Origin: Acanthopleura granulata
Taxonomy: Eukaryota > Mollusca > Polyplacophora > Chitonida > Chitonidae
DNA: 64,000 nt
Assembly: GCA_016165875.1 (NCBI GenBank)
Contig: JABBOT010000009.1
Coordinates: 13,768,370-13,832,369, forward strand
Direction: 5' to 3'
Shown here: piece after piece, positions 22,035-34,515 of the stretch
Position numbering within the stretch: the stretch's first letter is position 1
Layout: every line of letters starts with the position of its first letter
Notes under the pieces: model-generated
Databases searched by the model: none
Told to the model about the DNA's origin: nothing
The model's input: only the letters and a program-made list of their open reading frames with translations
Program-made: the position numbers and the translations under genes

Positions 22035-23734
22035 AAAAGTCTAATCTATATACTGACTGCTCATATGGCAATGTACATGATGTAGGCTAAAGCATCATGA
22101 CATCATGTACAATCAAATAAACGGGTATGTAATGTTTAAAATCCAACAGAGATGTTCTGTGGCAGTATTAAATAATGTTTGTCTGCTTTTTTGATTGATT
22201 AGGGTTTAATGTCCGGGAGGGAGAAAGTGGGTCAAGCTATACGTGATAGGATCTATTATCTCGCACCGATTATAGGTCCGGTTCACGAACTGCAGGATAT
22301 AGACTTTACAGGGTCATGTTAGGTCTATTTTCCAGATGTCTTTTTCACAGGGACGCGTTGCTCTTTCAAGCCAATCAAAACACTTATGTATTGTATTCGG
22401 AAACTTACTGTTAACCTAAAAGAAAGCTTAAATAGCAAATTGTTTTGCCATTCACTTTGATTGATAATAAGTACTAAACAGGATATGATATTTAAAGTTA
22501 TAATGCGGTGAAATTAATAGTTCTTCTGCGATTTTAGCTTTAACTAATGAATTTCCATGCAGTGGTCTCTTGAACCGAGAATAGTTTGTTAATTCTGTCA
22601 ACTTGTATCAGGAACCTATTCCGTAGTTGTACACACAGCGGAAATAAATGAATCTCGATACTATGATTAGAAGGCAATAATCTAAGCACCCAGCGAAAAT
22701 CTCATTTACCGCATTCATTTAATCTGAAATGATTTACACCCTTATTTCCTCGTTAATTCATTCATGCGATCTTTCAGTCATTAAATCAACTAACGCACAC
22801 GTATGTGTTCCAAGGAACAGTTCACAAGTGAAACACACTAGTGTGACTCACATTGTACACATGTGAGAGAAACACGCACAGTCTTACGCAATTATGCAAC
22901 CAAGCAAACGCGTCGTCCGAATCAAGCTTACACCTATCAATGATACACGTACCTCCTAAACACTTGTCAATCGATGTAACATGCACCTCCTTAACATGTG
23001 TACATCAAACTTACAGATGCACACATGCAAACAAGCATACACTTGACAACGAACAATACACTTACCACATAATATGCATACACTTGACAACGAACAATAC
23101 ACTTACCCGTCCGGACCATGCGCACTGATGTACTGCTCGAAAAGCTATCTGGCTTACACTGCAACCAGTCATTTTTGCGGTATATTTACACGTTGCTGTA
23201 GAGACAAAGTTAACTGCACGTTTACCGCATATTTTTACCGTTTTTACGTGAAAGAATTACAGTGGTTATTGGATTTATAAATTTACAGGTGTGATGAACG
23301 TTTGCACCATATCTTATAATCCTACAGGAATAGAGTGTAAACTAACACCAAAATTGCAGCATTATTTTTACACTTGAATTTACTGTTCCAGTTTACAACA
23401 CTTTGTGCTATAAAATTACATTCTTTTACAGTGTATAGACACCGTTGTCTGTCGTCGACTGCTTATTGCTATCAACGTCCCTGGAATAGGAACGCAGACA
23501 TTTCCCTCTCATGGGAATTGCCCATAGGACATTCCCTACTATACACTATTCCCCGCTACAGACATTTTCCCTGTTAGACAATGCCCTTAGTACATACAAC
23601 CATGAAATGAGCATATATTTGTCTGTTCTACTTCGAATTCGACCAGTGATATTTTAGGCACATAGACTTAAAATTACTGGAAGTTTGACAAAACAACTTA
23701 CAGACGATATGAGTAACATGGTGAACATATTATA

Positions 23735-23802
23735 ATAAATATTATATATTATAATATTATTATTATTATATTATATTATAATGTTATATATATGTTATAA
23801 GG
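23735..23802. repeat. AT-only low-complexity tract
   Basis: TA/TAA-rich stretch of about 70 bp, likely cruciform-forming; also in copy B at about 36497-36570. Confidence 0.8.
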
Positions 23803-24249
23803 AATATGCTATCCTGAAAACCAAAAGCCTGATGTACATAAAGTAGTAGACTCTCCATGTCACTAACCCTATGCAGTTTTACAACTTTTATAAGGCGAAG
23901 TAATGATGGGTCATCCATAATGCCCAGGAGTATGACATAAATTCATAACACCAGGGGCTGATAACGCAAAACGTGCTTCAAAGCCTAGCAACGTGGTGAT
24001 GTAACCGTTGAATGTACTGCATTAAGGTATAACAATAATAAATGTATTATTAACGACACTTTGATCAGATAACCCGCCTGCATGATTATATATATATTAG
24101 GGGAAAATGTCTGAAGGGAAAATTTCCACAGGAGGGAACTTTCCATAGGGGAAACTGTCCAAAGGGGGAATTCTCCTGGATCTTATGGAACGAGCAACAT
24201 TTAACCAAGACATCATGAGCATGAGATTCATAAGATTGCAAGTCTACTT

Positions 24250-25620
24250 TTGACTTTGCTTGCGGTGTTTTTTTTTTTTTTTTTTAATTACTGAATACAT
24301 TTTATATATATTGAAAAGACCAAAGGTTAAAATAAGGAGATACATATTACAGACCGATATGATGTTATGGATCAAGGCGTAGAAAGAGGGAATGATATAC
24401 CAATCATCAACCACAGAGGACCTCCTGGTCAGTATAATGGCAACCTTATTTTGTGGACAGCTTCCCGAAAAGCGACAAAGTAGTGCCCGTATTTGATGTT
24501 CTCAGTGGTCAGAGACAACAAGAATTGAATAGAAATCGGGAAAATATTCTGAATCTCAGAATACGGGTTAAAAGAGCAGACCACAATTTTTAGAAAGTAC
24601 GTATTGAAAGGCAATTTCGTACTAATTCCAAATGTGTTCATTATGTTTTGGCTTTCTGTCACAATGCCGTCACAGATTCTTTAGGCTGCAAAACATCCCC
24701 TGATTACTATACGTTCACGTTCTACGTGTATATATATGTAGTACAAGACCTTTATCTATATTTGTGTGGAACAGTTACAGTATTTAGCGGCCAAAAAAGG
24801 GTCTGTGACGTCACTTTGCATCAGTATGGTCCAAAGTCCACCGTAGCACCTCAGTCTTTATTTCCGTTTTAATCACTGCACAAAAAAAAAAAAAGAAAAA
24901 TAGCCAAATAAGAGTGAAGACTATAACTGGAATCAGCGCGAAATTGCCTTTCAGATGATGCATACCGAAAGCCTGCACACTACAGTTCTCATATTCCGTT
25001 GAAAGCTGACACGTGTCCGAAATCACCTCTTACGCTCGTAGAGAACATCTAATCTATCGTATTATACCTGGGCCAAACTCCATAAGCTCTGTGAACTCCT
25101 GTGAACCTCAGCACAGGTTTAGACATTGTAGTATTGTATGTATATATGTATGTTTCCGCTTTACGTCGTATTCAACAATAGAGGAGTTTCGAGTTCAGAC
25201 TCTTTTGTCGCTGAAGGTAAAAACAGCCTTACTGTATCATGTCATTTGTCAAAAATGTTAGGCAACGATTGTTGACTTAAATTTACATTATACATTATAC
25301 GCTAATTTCATATTCCTTAACACTACACTGCTTTGTGTATATAAAAAACTATGTACATTGTTGACATTTTCATTTGATACGGTTGTACCGTAGCCGACTC
25401 CTTAAAATTTCTTACATTCATCAGTGATACATCTTTTAGTGAGAAGTATTGAAAAGTAGTATAGAAGAAGTATTGAATATAGAGATAATATATATCAGCG
25501 CCGCTTGACTGAAGGAATGTTCCGGTAGAACATGTATGTAGCGGAAACTGATTGTTCCCGAAACACTGCAATAAAAGTTTGACTTTATCCGGCACTACCT
25601 GGTTGTCTTATATACCAATA
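24250..25620 (+). pseudogene. Decayed paralogue of the cysteine-rich peptide gene body, copy A
   Basis: Segments match the intron 1 and 3' end of the intact gene at 28860-30840. These include CTGAATACATTTTAT.T.TATTGAAAAGA (24290 versus 28875), ATGGATC.AGG.GT.GAAAGAGG, TTAACACTACACTGCT.TGT (25317 versus 30478) and AGCGGAAACTGATTGT...AATAAAAG (25540 versus 30750). I find no counterparts of the coding exons, so this is an old duplicate that lost its coding part. The copy-B equivalent is about 37030-38345. Confidence 0.6.
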
Positions 25621-25753
25621 TAGTTAAAAGAGTCCTCTCGCTCACAAGGAATGGTTTTCTGTAAGAAAGTGGTGCGCAATGTCATGAGGAACAGTGTACT
25701 CGCCCAATCAAATCGGAACAAGGGGTGTAGACCCACTCGTTCCTTCTTCAGCA

Positions 25754-25940
25754 CACTGTAAAATGACCAACGCCCAAAGCGTTTAATGGGTGATTAAGCT
25801 TCAAGCAAGCGTGTTTAATAAATATGCACATATATATTTAAGTATTAAACATATATATAGACCTATACTGTAATGCTTTCCAAATGTTTAATATATGATG
25901 CATAAAAGTGTTTGTAAGTAAAACATCGAAATTTACAGTG
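25754..25940. mobile_element. Short element with terminal inverted CACTGTAAA/TTTACAGTG, copy A
   Basis: About 187 bp, starting CACTGTAAAATGACC and ending GAAATTTACAGTG, a 9-bp perfect terminal inverted repeat, with AT-rich interior and no ORF. The copy-B equivalent is at about 38486-38672. Confidence 0.7.
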
Positions 25941-26159
25941 TATAGAATTAGGCCTACATAGTATGAGACAGCAACCTGAACATAATAACAGGCTTTAGCA
26001 AGGCACAACGTTTTTGCCTCCAGATGATATAACGCCTATATATGTTCTCCAAACTTTTCACCCTGGATTTCTCCATAACCTATAACTTATCTACACAGCT
26101 TCAATGACTAGAACGCAGGCATAAGGGTTGAAAACATCGGCCTTGTATTCCCTTGTCCG

Positions 26160-26350
26160 TGGGGCCATGTGAGACCGTGCGCACAGTGTAACCTTCCTTA
26201 GAGGCTACCTTTCTGCCACCACTATGGTGTGCATATTTTTACGTCATATGTGGGAAAGTTCGTCAGTAACGTGCCAAAGGTCAGGAGGTTTACCTCTGGG
26301 CAGGAAAGTAAATATCCACCACCTATAAAACTGACCGACACTGGTTACTT
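26160..26350 (+). promoter_or_regulatory. Promoter-like relic, copy A
   Basis: Similar to the promoter region of the intact peptide gene (27590-27740): ACCA.TATGG, then TA.GTCA.ATGTGGGAAAGT.C, then a TATAAAA word at 26319. No signal-peptide exon follows, so it is probably a leftover from an older tandem copy. A further, weaker relative lies at 31490-31690. Confidence 0.45.
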
Positions 26351-26822
26351 GAAAAGTTCTTCCGTGTGGTACGACAATCAAATAAAACAAATAAATGCTA
26401 TATCACAACAAAGCCTTTATTTAATACTGAAATTAAATGTATCAATATGGATAATGATTTGAAGTCAACTAAACGACCGTCATTTAGGAATAACTCTTCA
26501 GTGTCGTGTTAAACAACAACGGATAAAAGCGAATAAATATTATTGATATAGCAAAGCCTTTATTTAATTCAGAAATTCAGTTTAACAATGTGGACAATAA
26601 ATTATGTACTTTAGTGGATCAAAGATTGGGTAGAGATTTGCGGCTGCATCTATATGCCTGAAGAAAGCCAGTCTCCTGCTTTGCATGGATGAAACCTTTC
26701 TTGTGCGTCTACTTGGACAAACACGCACCTTCCAAATCAACAGACGTTCGTACCAAACAAGCATCGATGCACACACCTCATAAAGAAAGCCATACATCTG
26801 CCTAACAAATACACACTGTCCT

Positions 26823-26990
26823 TAGTGGTGTAGTCTTGTCAGTTAAGCAGGCTCCTCCCAGACAAACATAGTGGTGTAGTCTTGTCAGTTAAGCAGGCTC
26901 CTCCCAGACAAACATAGTGGTGTAGTCTTGTCAGTTAAGCAGGCCAGACAAACATGTTGGTGTAGTCAGTTAAGCACGCCCCTGACAGAC
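26823..26990. repeat. 46-bp minisatellite, copy A
   Basis: Units of TAGTGGTGTAGTCTTGTCAG, then TTAAGCAGGC...AGACAAACA. Two full units and two shortened ones are present here; copy B (39555-39690) has one full unit fewer. The flanking 27000-27420 is a more diverged CAAACATGCACCTCC-rich array. Confidence 0.85.
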
Positions 26991-27727
26991 AAACATACTC
27001 CGAAACATACAACAAACATATACTTCTACCAAGCAAGCAAGCAAGCAAGCACACGTGCATCTTATAAGCGATAAGACGCCACATCAACATGCAGAGTCCC
27101 AGGCTAACGCCAAATATTTTAATCATACAATTTATGCCTCGAACATGTCTCCATCCCCCAAAGAAACTTACCACCTCCTATATATAGCAAGAATCTGTTA
27201 ATCGAGCTTATTAAGCCACCCACCATCCTGTAAACAAGATTCTTCATCTCCAAAAGATGCATACATCTATCAACCAAACATGCACCTCCAAAACACCTGT
27301 ACACCTGCCAATCAGGTATGATCCTCCCAAACACTTGCACACATGTCAACCAAACATGCACCTCCAAAGCACGCGTACATGTGCCAATCAATGAAACATT
27401 CATCTTCTAAGCATTTACACAGCCACCGAGCAGACACACCCAGCAAACAAGCGCACACTGTAAAAACGACAACGTGTATTATACTTACACGTTAAAAGTT
27501 TAAGAAATTGACTATCTCTTACACCCGCCAAATTAGCCCAATTTACACAGGTTAGTTACGTACAATGTAACTTTCGTTGAACATCACGTGTCATCCACCA
27601 ATATGGCGAGCATAAGATTTATTTGTACGTCACATGTGGGAAAGTCCATCAGTATGTTGCCACAAGTCTATGGTTTACATATGGCAGGAAGAGTTCCCTA
27701 CTATCTAGCTAGATTTCCAGTAAGGTG

Positions 27728-27735
27728 TATAAATA
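27728..27735 (+). promoter_or_regulatory. TATA box of cysteine-rich peptide gene A
   Basis: TATAAATA in the context AAGGTGTATAAATAGGCC, 137 bases upstream of the start codon at 27872. This spacing would put transcription start near 27757-27765, giving a 5' UTR of roughly 110 bases. Confidence 0.7.
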
Positions 27736-27871
27736 GGCCACATGTCATTGACTGTACCAGATGCTATGCTCTCAGACAGGCTTCAGACACACGTGACTTT
27801 GCACACAAAACTAACCATTCCAGAGGAGATTATTTAACGTCTGGTCAGAGATTTGACAACATTGCAACAAA

Positions 27872-30345
27872 ATGCTCGGCAAAATTTTGACTTTGATCGT
27901 TGTGGCCACAGGCCTCTACTGGAGTGAGGGTAAGTATATAAAATGAGCCTTTGACACAGAAAGTTACATTGAGGAAGGAACTTAACTAATATAACTAATG
28001 TTTTATTGCACCTACCCGTTTGAATCATCGTACCATCGCTTCGTATCACCGTGGTGTCACGCCTTGGCATCATATCTTACCTTCGTTCCACCGCCGAGCG
28101 ATATAACCATATATGGTATGACTGGCATTAACTGGCTCTCACATATACTAGTGGTCGGTGCTTATGATACCAGAACTTAGATGCACACTTGAAGGACACG
28201 GACCGATTCAATCAAGAATGTTTTGATGCCAAAATTTGAAAGAGTTTTGTACCCTTAAGGACGAACAGTACTTTTTGTGCGAAACTGTCCTTGCTACGAC
28301 AATGTTGTTTCGATGAAAGTGGTAGGTTAAATATGTTCATCATTTATTTCATGAGAGCGATTTTATTCTGCTGGAAACTTATTCAGGTAGGCAAACACGT
28401 TCACGTACATGTATGTTCTGTTCGTGTGGAGTATAATGGCGGAGCCATATTTCCAAATGAATTGTGTAGGCCACTGAAACCCATCGTAATATGGAAAGGT
28501 GCCACTTTTTGCCGCGGCTAAAGGATTACCATAAATAACCAGCGATGAACAAGAATCAGAGATGGGACTGAGGTGTTTCTAATCCGCTCCCCTACCCCTG
28601 AAAAAGTTGTAAATATTTCTAGAGACATTCGACAACATCTTTGTTTTTGTGCTCCACAAGCGCCTGATTGGTAACGGTCATTTTCCTCCGATGTCAAGAG
28701 ATTGAAACAGCAGTTTTGACTTTTGAATACTCGCACAGAAACGTGTCTAACGTTCCATAGTTTACCCGAAAAACATTACTCAAGTTTCAAAAAAAGAAAG
28801 AAGAAATTGTTTAAAGTTTTTAAAATAGAGATGTATAAGACAAAGAAACTAAAATTTCAGTGTTTATTTAACTGCTGAATACATTTTATGTGTATTGAAA
28901 AGATTTTTAAACAGTAAAGGCATCTGTATGGGATATACTTTTTTCATATTAACTGAAATAGAAATGTTTCAATATTGCAATGTCTGCATGGCTTGCCATA
29001 GCCGAATAAAGTTTGAAAAATTATGCCCTTTGTCTTTGATCCGATGTCTCCTATTGTTACTCGACAACTTCTGGAGAAAGCCTACGTTGAGTCAGGTGAG
29101 TCTTCCTCTTTAAAACCCTGTCACACTTTGTCTACCGCGATATCCCGGGGCGAATAAAGATGAACCGAAGTGAGTCCAGAGATATCAAGTCAAGGTCAAA
29201 AGGGCGCCATGTTTGAATATTCAGACTCACACGGAATGAAATGGATCTAAATAAAGGTGCACTGTTTAGACCGTAATGGCTCACTGAAGTGATACATTGT
29301 ATAGTGAGACATGCATGTGTTTTTATGGATCGAGGTGTCGAAAGAGGCAATCACATATCAATCGTCCACTTGAGTAGATCTTAAGGTCAGAATGGTCGAA
29401 ACCTTATACTGTTGACAGCTTCCTGAAAAGCGTCAAGTGGTGCTTGTAGTTGATGTTCTTGTTCTTCAGTAAGTTAGCAGATCTGGAAGCCAACTTTTTA
29501 AAGTATAGACGTATGAAGGTATAATGTCTCTTTTCCAGGTCAAATAATGAGATGTAATGTCCGGGAAGACTGCACAGGTTTAAATTGCCCTGGAATTACA
29601 ACGTGTCTTTTGCATGAGTGCAGCTGCAGGATTTTTCCTGGAAAAAGATTTGCTTTTCAGAGTAAGTTTTGAAAACACCGAACACACTAAGCAACAGCCT
29701 GCGTGTTACAGTTCTCACTGCCAGTTCTCATCTGCCAGTGGGCCTATTCGCCTACTCCATAATACACAAACTATTTTGATATAACTATACATAGTCACAG
29801 TAGGCCTATTCGCCCATCCAACAGAGTACACAAACTATTGAGATATGACTGAACATAGTCACAGTAGGCCTATTCGCCCATCCAACAGACTACACAAACT
29901 ATTGAGATATGACTGAACATAGTCACAGTAGGCCTATTCGCCTACTTTAGAGTATACAGGTTATTGAGATATGATGGTACATAGTTGAAGTAGGCCTATT
30001 CACCCACTCTAGAGTACAGAAACTAATAAAATATGACTGTACGAACTTAAAATATGAAAAATCTTACGATTTTTCTGCAGTAGTGCAATGGTCAATCTTT
30101 GTTGTGAACGTGCAAAGCCACCAATACTAACATTAGGTCGTAGAACTTTAAGGAAAAGAGGACTAAAACTTTCTGCCCCCAAATGAATTCATATATAAAT
30201 TACTCCATTATTTACTTTCTGTTGTGTAGATAAACTGGAAGGCGCATGCGTGTCTAATGAAGAATGTCACGAGAGGTGTCAGCCCACAGGACTGTTCTTC
30301 GGCAGATGCATGATGGACTACTGCTTCTGCTACACTTTGCCATGA
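27872..30345 (+). CDS. Secreted cysteine-rich (double six-cysteine module) peptide, copy A
   Basis: Coding exons 27872-27929, 29539-29661 and 30230-30345; GT-AG borders and phases (1, 1) agree and give 98 residues. Exon 1 encodes a hydrophobic signal peptide (MLGKILTLIVVATGLYW). Exon 2 encodes a module with cysteine spacing C-x5-C-x4-C-x5-C-x4-C-x-C. Exon 3 encodes one with C-x5-C-x3-C-x9-C-x4-C-x-C, the spacing typical of cysteine-stabilised alpha-beta folds shared by defensins and short K-channel toxins. A secreted antimicrobial or channel-active peptide is therefore plausible but not shown. A TATA box lies upstream and an AATAAA about 35 bases past the stop (near 30379). I do not recognise the exact family. 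Copy B encodes the same protein. Confidence 0.82.
29738..30010. repeat. About 65-bp tandem repeat in intron 2 of peptide gene A
   Basis: Five diverged units, each starting at (GTA)GGCCTATTCGCC and containing ACAAACTATT.GATATGACT..ACATAGT. The copy-B equivalent is at about 42417-42690. Confidence 0.85.
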
Positions 30346-30694
30346 GTTAGCTCCCTTTTCAATATTGGCACTAAAAGCAATAAAAAGATTCCGGAAATAC
30401 TGTTCAAATGAAGAGTAGAATCTATGTAATTGCCGTTTCATAATTCTGGTACACAAGTGTGCTAGTCTCACAATCTTTAACACTACACTGCTATGTATAA
30501 ATTTTTTTATTATTCATTTATGCTCACAGTATGTGCAGAGTTGACGTAGTCAGGTGATATACCCGTGAACTGTACCCTTTTGCAAATTTCCCCGATTACT
30601 CTTTCTTACATTGTTCAGAGAAATTTCGTGAGAAGTTTTGTACAGGGATTTAAGAGATACTGTATTGTAAGACTATGCTCATATTTAATTTCAG

Positions 30695-30750
30695 GTATGA
30701 CCGCTTTCCTTGAGGAATGCATTGGTAGAGGCTGCTCGCAAGTACGTTAG
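30695..30750 (+). CDS. Possible alternative last exon of peptide gene A
   Basis: Preceded by a good acceptor (TTTAATTTCAG at 30684-30694). Splicing exon 2 (phase 1 end at 29661) to 30695 keeps frame and yields a short tail, SMTAFLEECIGRGCSQVR, then TAG; an AATAAA follows at 30781. It could replace exon 3 and so the second cysteine module, or be a relic of another paralogue. The copy-B equivalent (43374-43429) has one cysteine replaced by glycine. Confidence 0.35.
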
Positions 30751-30790
30751 CGGAAACTGATTGTCCTGGAAAAACACACCAATAAAAGCT

Positions 30791-32391
30791 TTATTTTATC
30801 CACCCAGGCCCTGGTTCTCTGACCTATATTTACTGGTACAGGTAAAAGAACCTTCTCCTTTACAGGGAAAAAAATTGTTCAAGATACTGTCTAAAAGCAA
30901 TTGTGTACCATATACACAGAAGATGTCCACCACAGGAATACATGAATTGTAACAAATTTGCACAGGAACATCAATGTGTACTTTGCATGGCACATCTTGT
31001 GTAACTCTACATTCAATGTGTTCCAAAGTGTGTACCTGTGGTACACATCTCGCTCAGCTACGCAAACAGATGTGTACAAAACGATGCACAATTGCTTTTT
31101 GAGAGTAGGGATACTCATTATATTGCTCCACGTTGTGCCCGCCCAAACAAATTCGCCCAAGCAATGGAGGTCCAATCGTTCGTTCCGTTAACACGTGTAA
31201 TCTGCTTCAGTATAGACAACTTTTCTCGTGAAGCAAAAAGCCAGGCCGTAAGGACATAGCAACAGGGCATAGAAACGTGTTTATACGCAACCTGGAACCG
31301 ATTTGTGTTGGCTGGGGTGAGACTCAGAACTGTGGGTGTCTTAACCCAACCACTGGGGAACGGGTTCTTAAGACGCTGGTTTTTCTATCGCTATGACAAA
31401 AGCGGTGCGGATTCAAGCCTGAGCAGAGCACGGAATTTGTTCGTTTGTAGGGCCTTGGTGTTAGCTGTGAGCGACGCTCAGGTCAGTGTAAGCTGTCTTA
31501 CACTCGGTAGAATATTGGGGTGCATATCTGTGCGTCACTTGTGGGGAAATAATTCAGTAACTTGCCAAAGGTCGATGGCGGGGAAATTCCTCAGAATAAA
31601 CTTGCCAAAGGTAGATGGCTTTCCGGTGGGATCCATGTTTCCTACGCCAGAAACACTGGTCGCCAGGGTAGAAATGAAAAATTCTTTAGTGTGGTCTTAT
31701 ATTTTAATGTACGTTTCCGTTGTAGTTAATTTCATTCATAATTTACATCAATTTTAAATTTCATAATTTCTTTTTCCGTCCATTCCATTTTCAGAAAAAA
31801 ACCCTGAAAAACAAACAAGTCTTCTCAGTCATTTGTCTGCTTTACAATTTGTGATATGTCCAGAAAGTTTAACCTTGAATAATGATAGAACTCCTACTTT
31901 AAGCTGTTACTTTTTAAATGAAACCCACCCGTGTGATTTAGTTGGCAGTTTGCCAGTCAGCAAGTTTCCGCTTTGGTCCTCTTCCGTCCAGTATTTTCAA
32001 GCGTAATATCTTGGACTATTTCAGCATAACACTTTGAGCGAAAGTACAAATATGCAAAAATCAATTACTGGTAGTTTTGAATAAGTTTTCAGTGGTCCTT
32101 ATGCTGAAACTTAATTTTGTTACTATAACTAAGATAAATTGATTCATAACAAAGTCAGGATAAAGCTGTGGTAGAAACTATTTACACACGTATCTCTTGC
32201 TCAAGGAGAACTTGTTTCAGTGTTACTCTTTGTATCCTTACTTTTTTATGCGTTTTGCGGCCAATTCTGACTTCAGCTGAACTCCAAAAAATGAATTACC
32301 ACAAAATCGTCAAAACTGTAGATAGAGTTTCTTTGATCCAGATCTAGACACCGAAGAAATGGCGCGGTGGTTGAAAAATGCCGCTTCTAAT
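30791..32391. other. Copy A, stretch without recognised gene
   Basis: Contains a promoter-like relic at 31490-31690 and a 150-codon ORF (31305-31757) that copy B breaks with a TGA; no family recognised. The part 31715-32400 has an older diverged relative at 46138-46400 and 48380-48780. Confidence 0.45.
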
Positions 32392-32475
32392 CTGTTTATT
32401 TATTTATTAGTTTATTTATTGATTTGATGTTTCACACCGTTCTCAAGAATATTTCAGTCATACGAAGGCCACTGT
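32392..32475 (-). mobile_element. Old SINE tail fragment, copy A
   Basis: TTTATTTATTTATTAG...GATTTGATGTTTCACACCGTTCTCAAGAATATTTCA resembles the reverse-complement SINE 3' end. The copy-B equivalent is 45082-45165. Confidence 0.6.
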
Positions 32476-33773
32476 ATTTTATGGACATCAGCTGGGCTTA
32501 AACTTACAATTTAAAACATATTAGTAATAACTTACTAAGAACCATACATCAGGGCAATCACCGCATAATTTCTATTGGCAGGTTGAAAACGTCTCCATGA
32601 AGGACTTATTAACCGCTTGAGTCTTAGATCTGAAAATACAGGTGGCATAATAGTGGGTGAGCAATGAATGATTTCAAATTCGTACCAAATGGTATCAGAA
32701 CGAGAGATTTTATGACATCAAGTACACAATACGGTATGAGAAATAAAATTTTGCGTGCGTACTCATAGTTCTTCTGTTGTGTTTCTTTGGCTTTTGTGAA
32801 ACACAGGTTTCACTTCCTTCAAAAAATCTTTTGTTAAATGCGTTAAGGAAATAATTCATGATCAGGGAACGGATTGGTGTGTTAGAGAGACGGAAACGCA
32901 GTCCGTCATGCTTTAAATAACGGATTTAATGGAAGACTTTTTGGAGGATTCCCTTCATTTCTTTAGTTTTATTTCCCTGGTGTTTTACGTTAAGTCGAAA
33001 AGTTCATTTGACTTTTGAGAAAGTGGGTGCTAGAAAGTGGTGAAGGAAAACGGGAGAGAAGGGGTGGATTACTGATTGACTGGCAGTTATAAGTGGCTAC
33101 CAACATTTCACCCATATAATAATTTAATCGTTTTGGGCATACGTGTCTTTTTTCATTTCCATGACAGAGAACCATCTATTCAACACTGTCTGAACATATA
33201 TATATTTGTCATAGTTGTCATCAGATAGGGCATTGCGCCAAACCCCATTCATTGGCTGGTATTGCCAACGTGGGGTTAAAACCCATTCGTTCGTTCGTTC
33301 CTTCCTTCCTTCATTCATTTAGACAGGGGACGATCTGGCGCCTTTGTATGGAGCACCACTGCCAACGTCTGGGGCCAAAGGCACGGGGTTTAATTTCACG
33401 ACTGGACAGGGATCCTCTAAATGTCCGCACACAGTGTTTTAATAAGGATCATGCTGACAACAAGTGGTAGCGGCCTATATAAGGCGCTCGTGATGCTGTT
33501 CTTCTGCCAACTTCTGTAGGTCGGCAATTTAACCTCGGACCTGCGGCGGTTTTAATAAGCTAGAGAATATGCAGAAATTGGCATTCGATCATTTATAACT
33601 GACCAAAACACTATCAATACTAACAGAGATCTTTTACTGTTAGGATATTTTCTTTCTTTTCCAACAGGCCTACTGTAAACACATTCATTTCAGGTAAAGA
33701 GTACTTGTGAGGAATCAACAAATTTCTAAACAGCACACCATGTTTTTTTTTTTGTTGTTTTTTTTAGGTGGGG
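32476..33773. other. Copy A end and unique tail before the gap
   Basis: No gene recognised. A (TTCG/TTCC)n microsatellite lies at 33288-33316. After 33446 the sequence no longer matches copy B; 33690-33745 instead resembles the 51905-52230 repeats (AATCAACAAATTTCTAA.CAGCA). Confidence 0.5.
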
Positions 33774-33786
33774 NNNNNNNNNNNNN
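33774..33786. other. Assembly gap, 13 N
   Basis: Thirteen N bases exactly at the junction of duplication copies A and B. Its true length is unknown. Confidence 1.
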
Positions 33787-34515
33787 TAAAATATATAGAC
33801 ATATATTTTAGTATTAAACTTAAGTGTGTAAAACATGTATATAGGCCTATATTATTATGCTGTATAATCTCCAAGTGTTTAATATCTGATGAGTAAAAGT
33901 GTTTATAATTTAAACATCAAAATTTACAGTGTATCGCTGCTCGTTTATCATCTCGTTTTCTGTCTTGATAAAATGGAAATGCGAAAGCAACACGACCGCA
34001 CTTAAAAAGCCATCATCGTTATCCAAACAGATACTGGTCTTCTCGCGTTAGCAAAGAATTTTATGCACATATTAACTTTCAAATGTGTCAATCAAACGTT
34101 TGAAAGCTCTTAAACACGTGGTGGGCGAACTTTACATGTTTACCGAGCCATGAAGGTAGAATAGATCATGCTATATCCGGCTCGTGTGCGTGTTATTTTT
34201 TTCTTTAACATTTTTTAAATTAAAAGCCTTGCTTGATGCATACCAAGCTTCAAGTCGACAGCAAGTTGAAGTGATGGTGTTGAAAACTGTTCCCGTCAAT
34301 TCTTTATTTAGCATTTAGGTACACCTTTGAACTTGTCCTTCCTTCTTTTATAACACGTACTAGAAGGCATATCTAAGCAGGCCTTTATTTTAAACAAAAC
34401 TTGACAACCAACCATCCCACAGCAGAAACGTGACAAATGGCCATTATAGTCAGTGATTTACTCCTGTAACTGAATACCTTCAGGAAAAGCAATACTCAAT
34501 GCAAAGAATACTGTA

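Larger units (their letters stand above)
20936..33446 (+). repeat. Segmental duplication unit, copy A (about 12.5 kb)
   Basis: Nearly identical, base for base, to 33787-46136. Differences are scattered substitutions and indels: a roughly 90-bp segment present only here around 23555-23640, one extra 46-bp minisatellite unit near 26870, differing poly-T lengths, and a small block at 25490-25560. It carries cysteine-rich peptide gene A. The left border relative to copy B is set by the gap and may not be the true border. Confidence 0.95.

Noticed and set aside
31305..31757. 150-codon ORF in duplication copy A
   Set aside because: Copy B has a TGA and an indel in the same place, there is no recognisable domain, and it overlaps a promoter-like relic.
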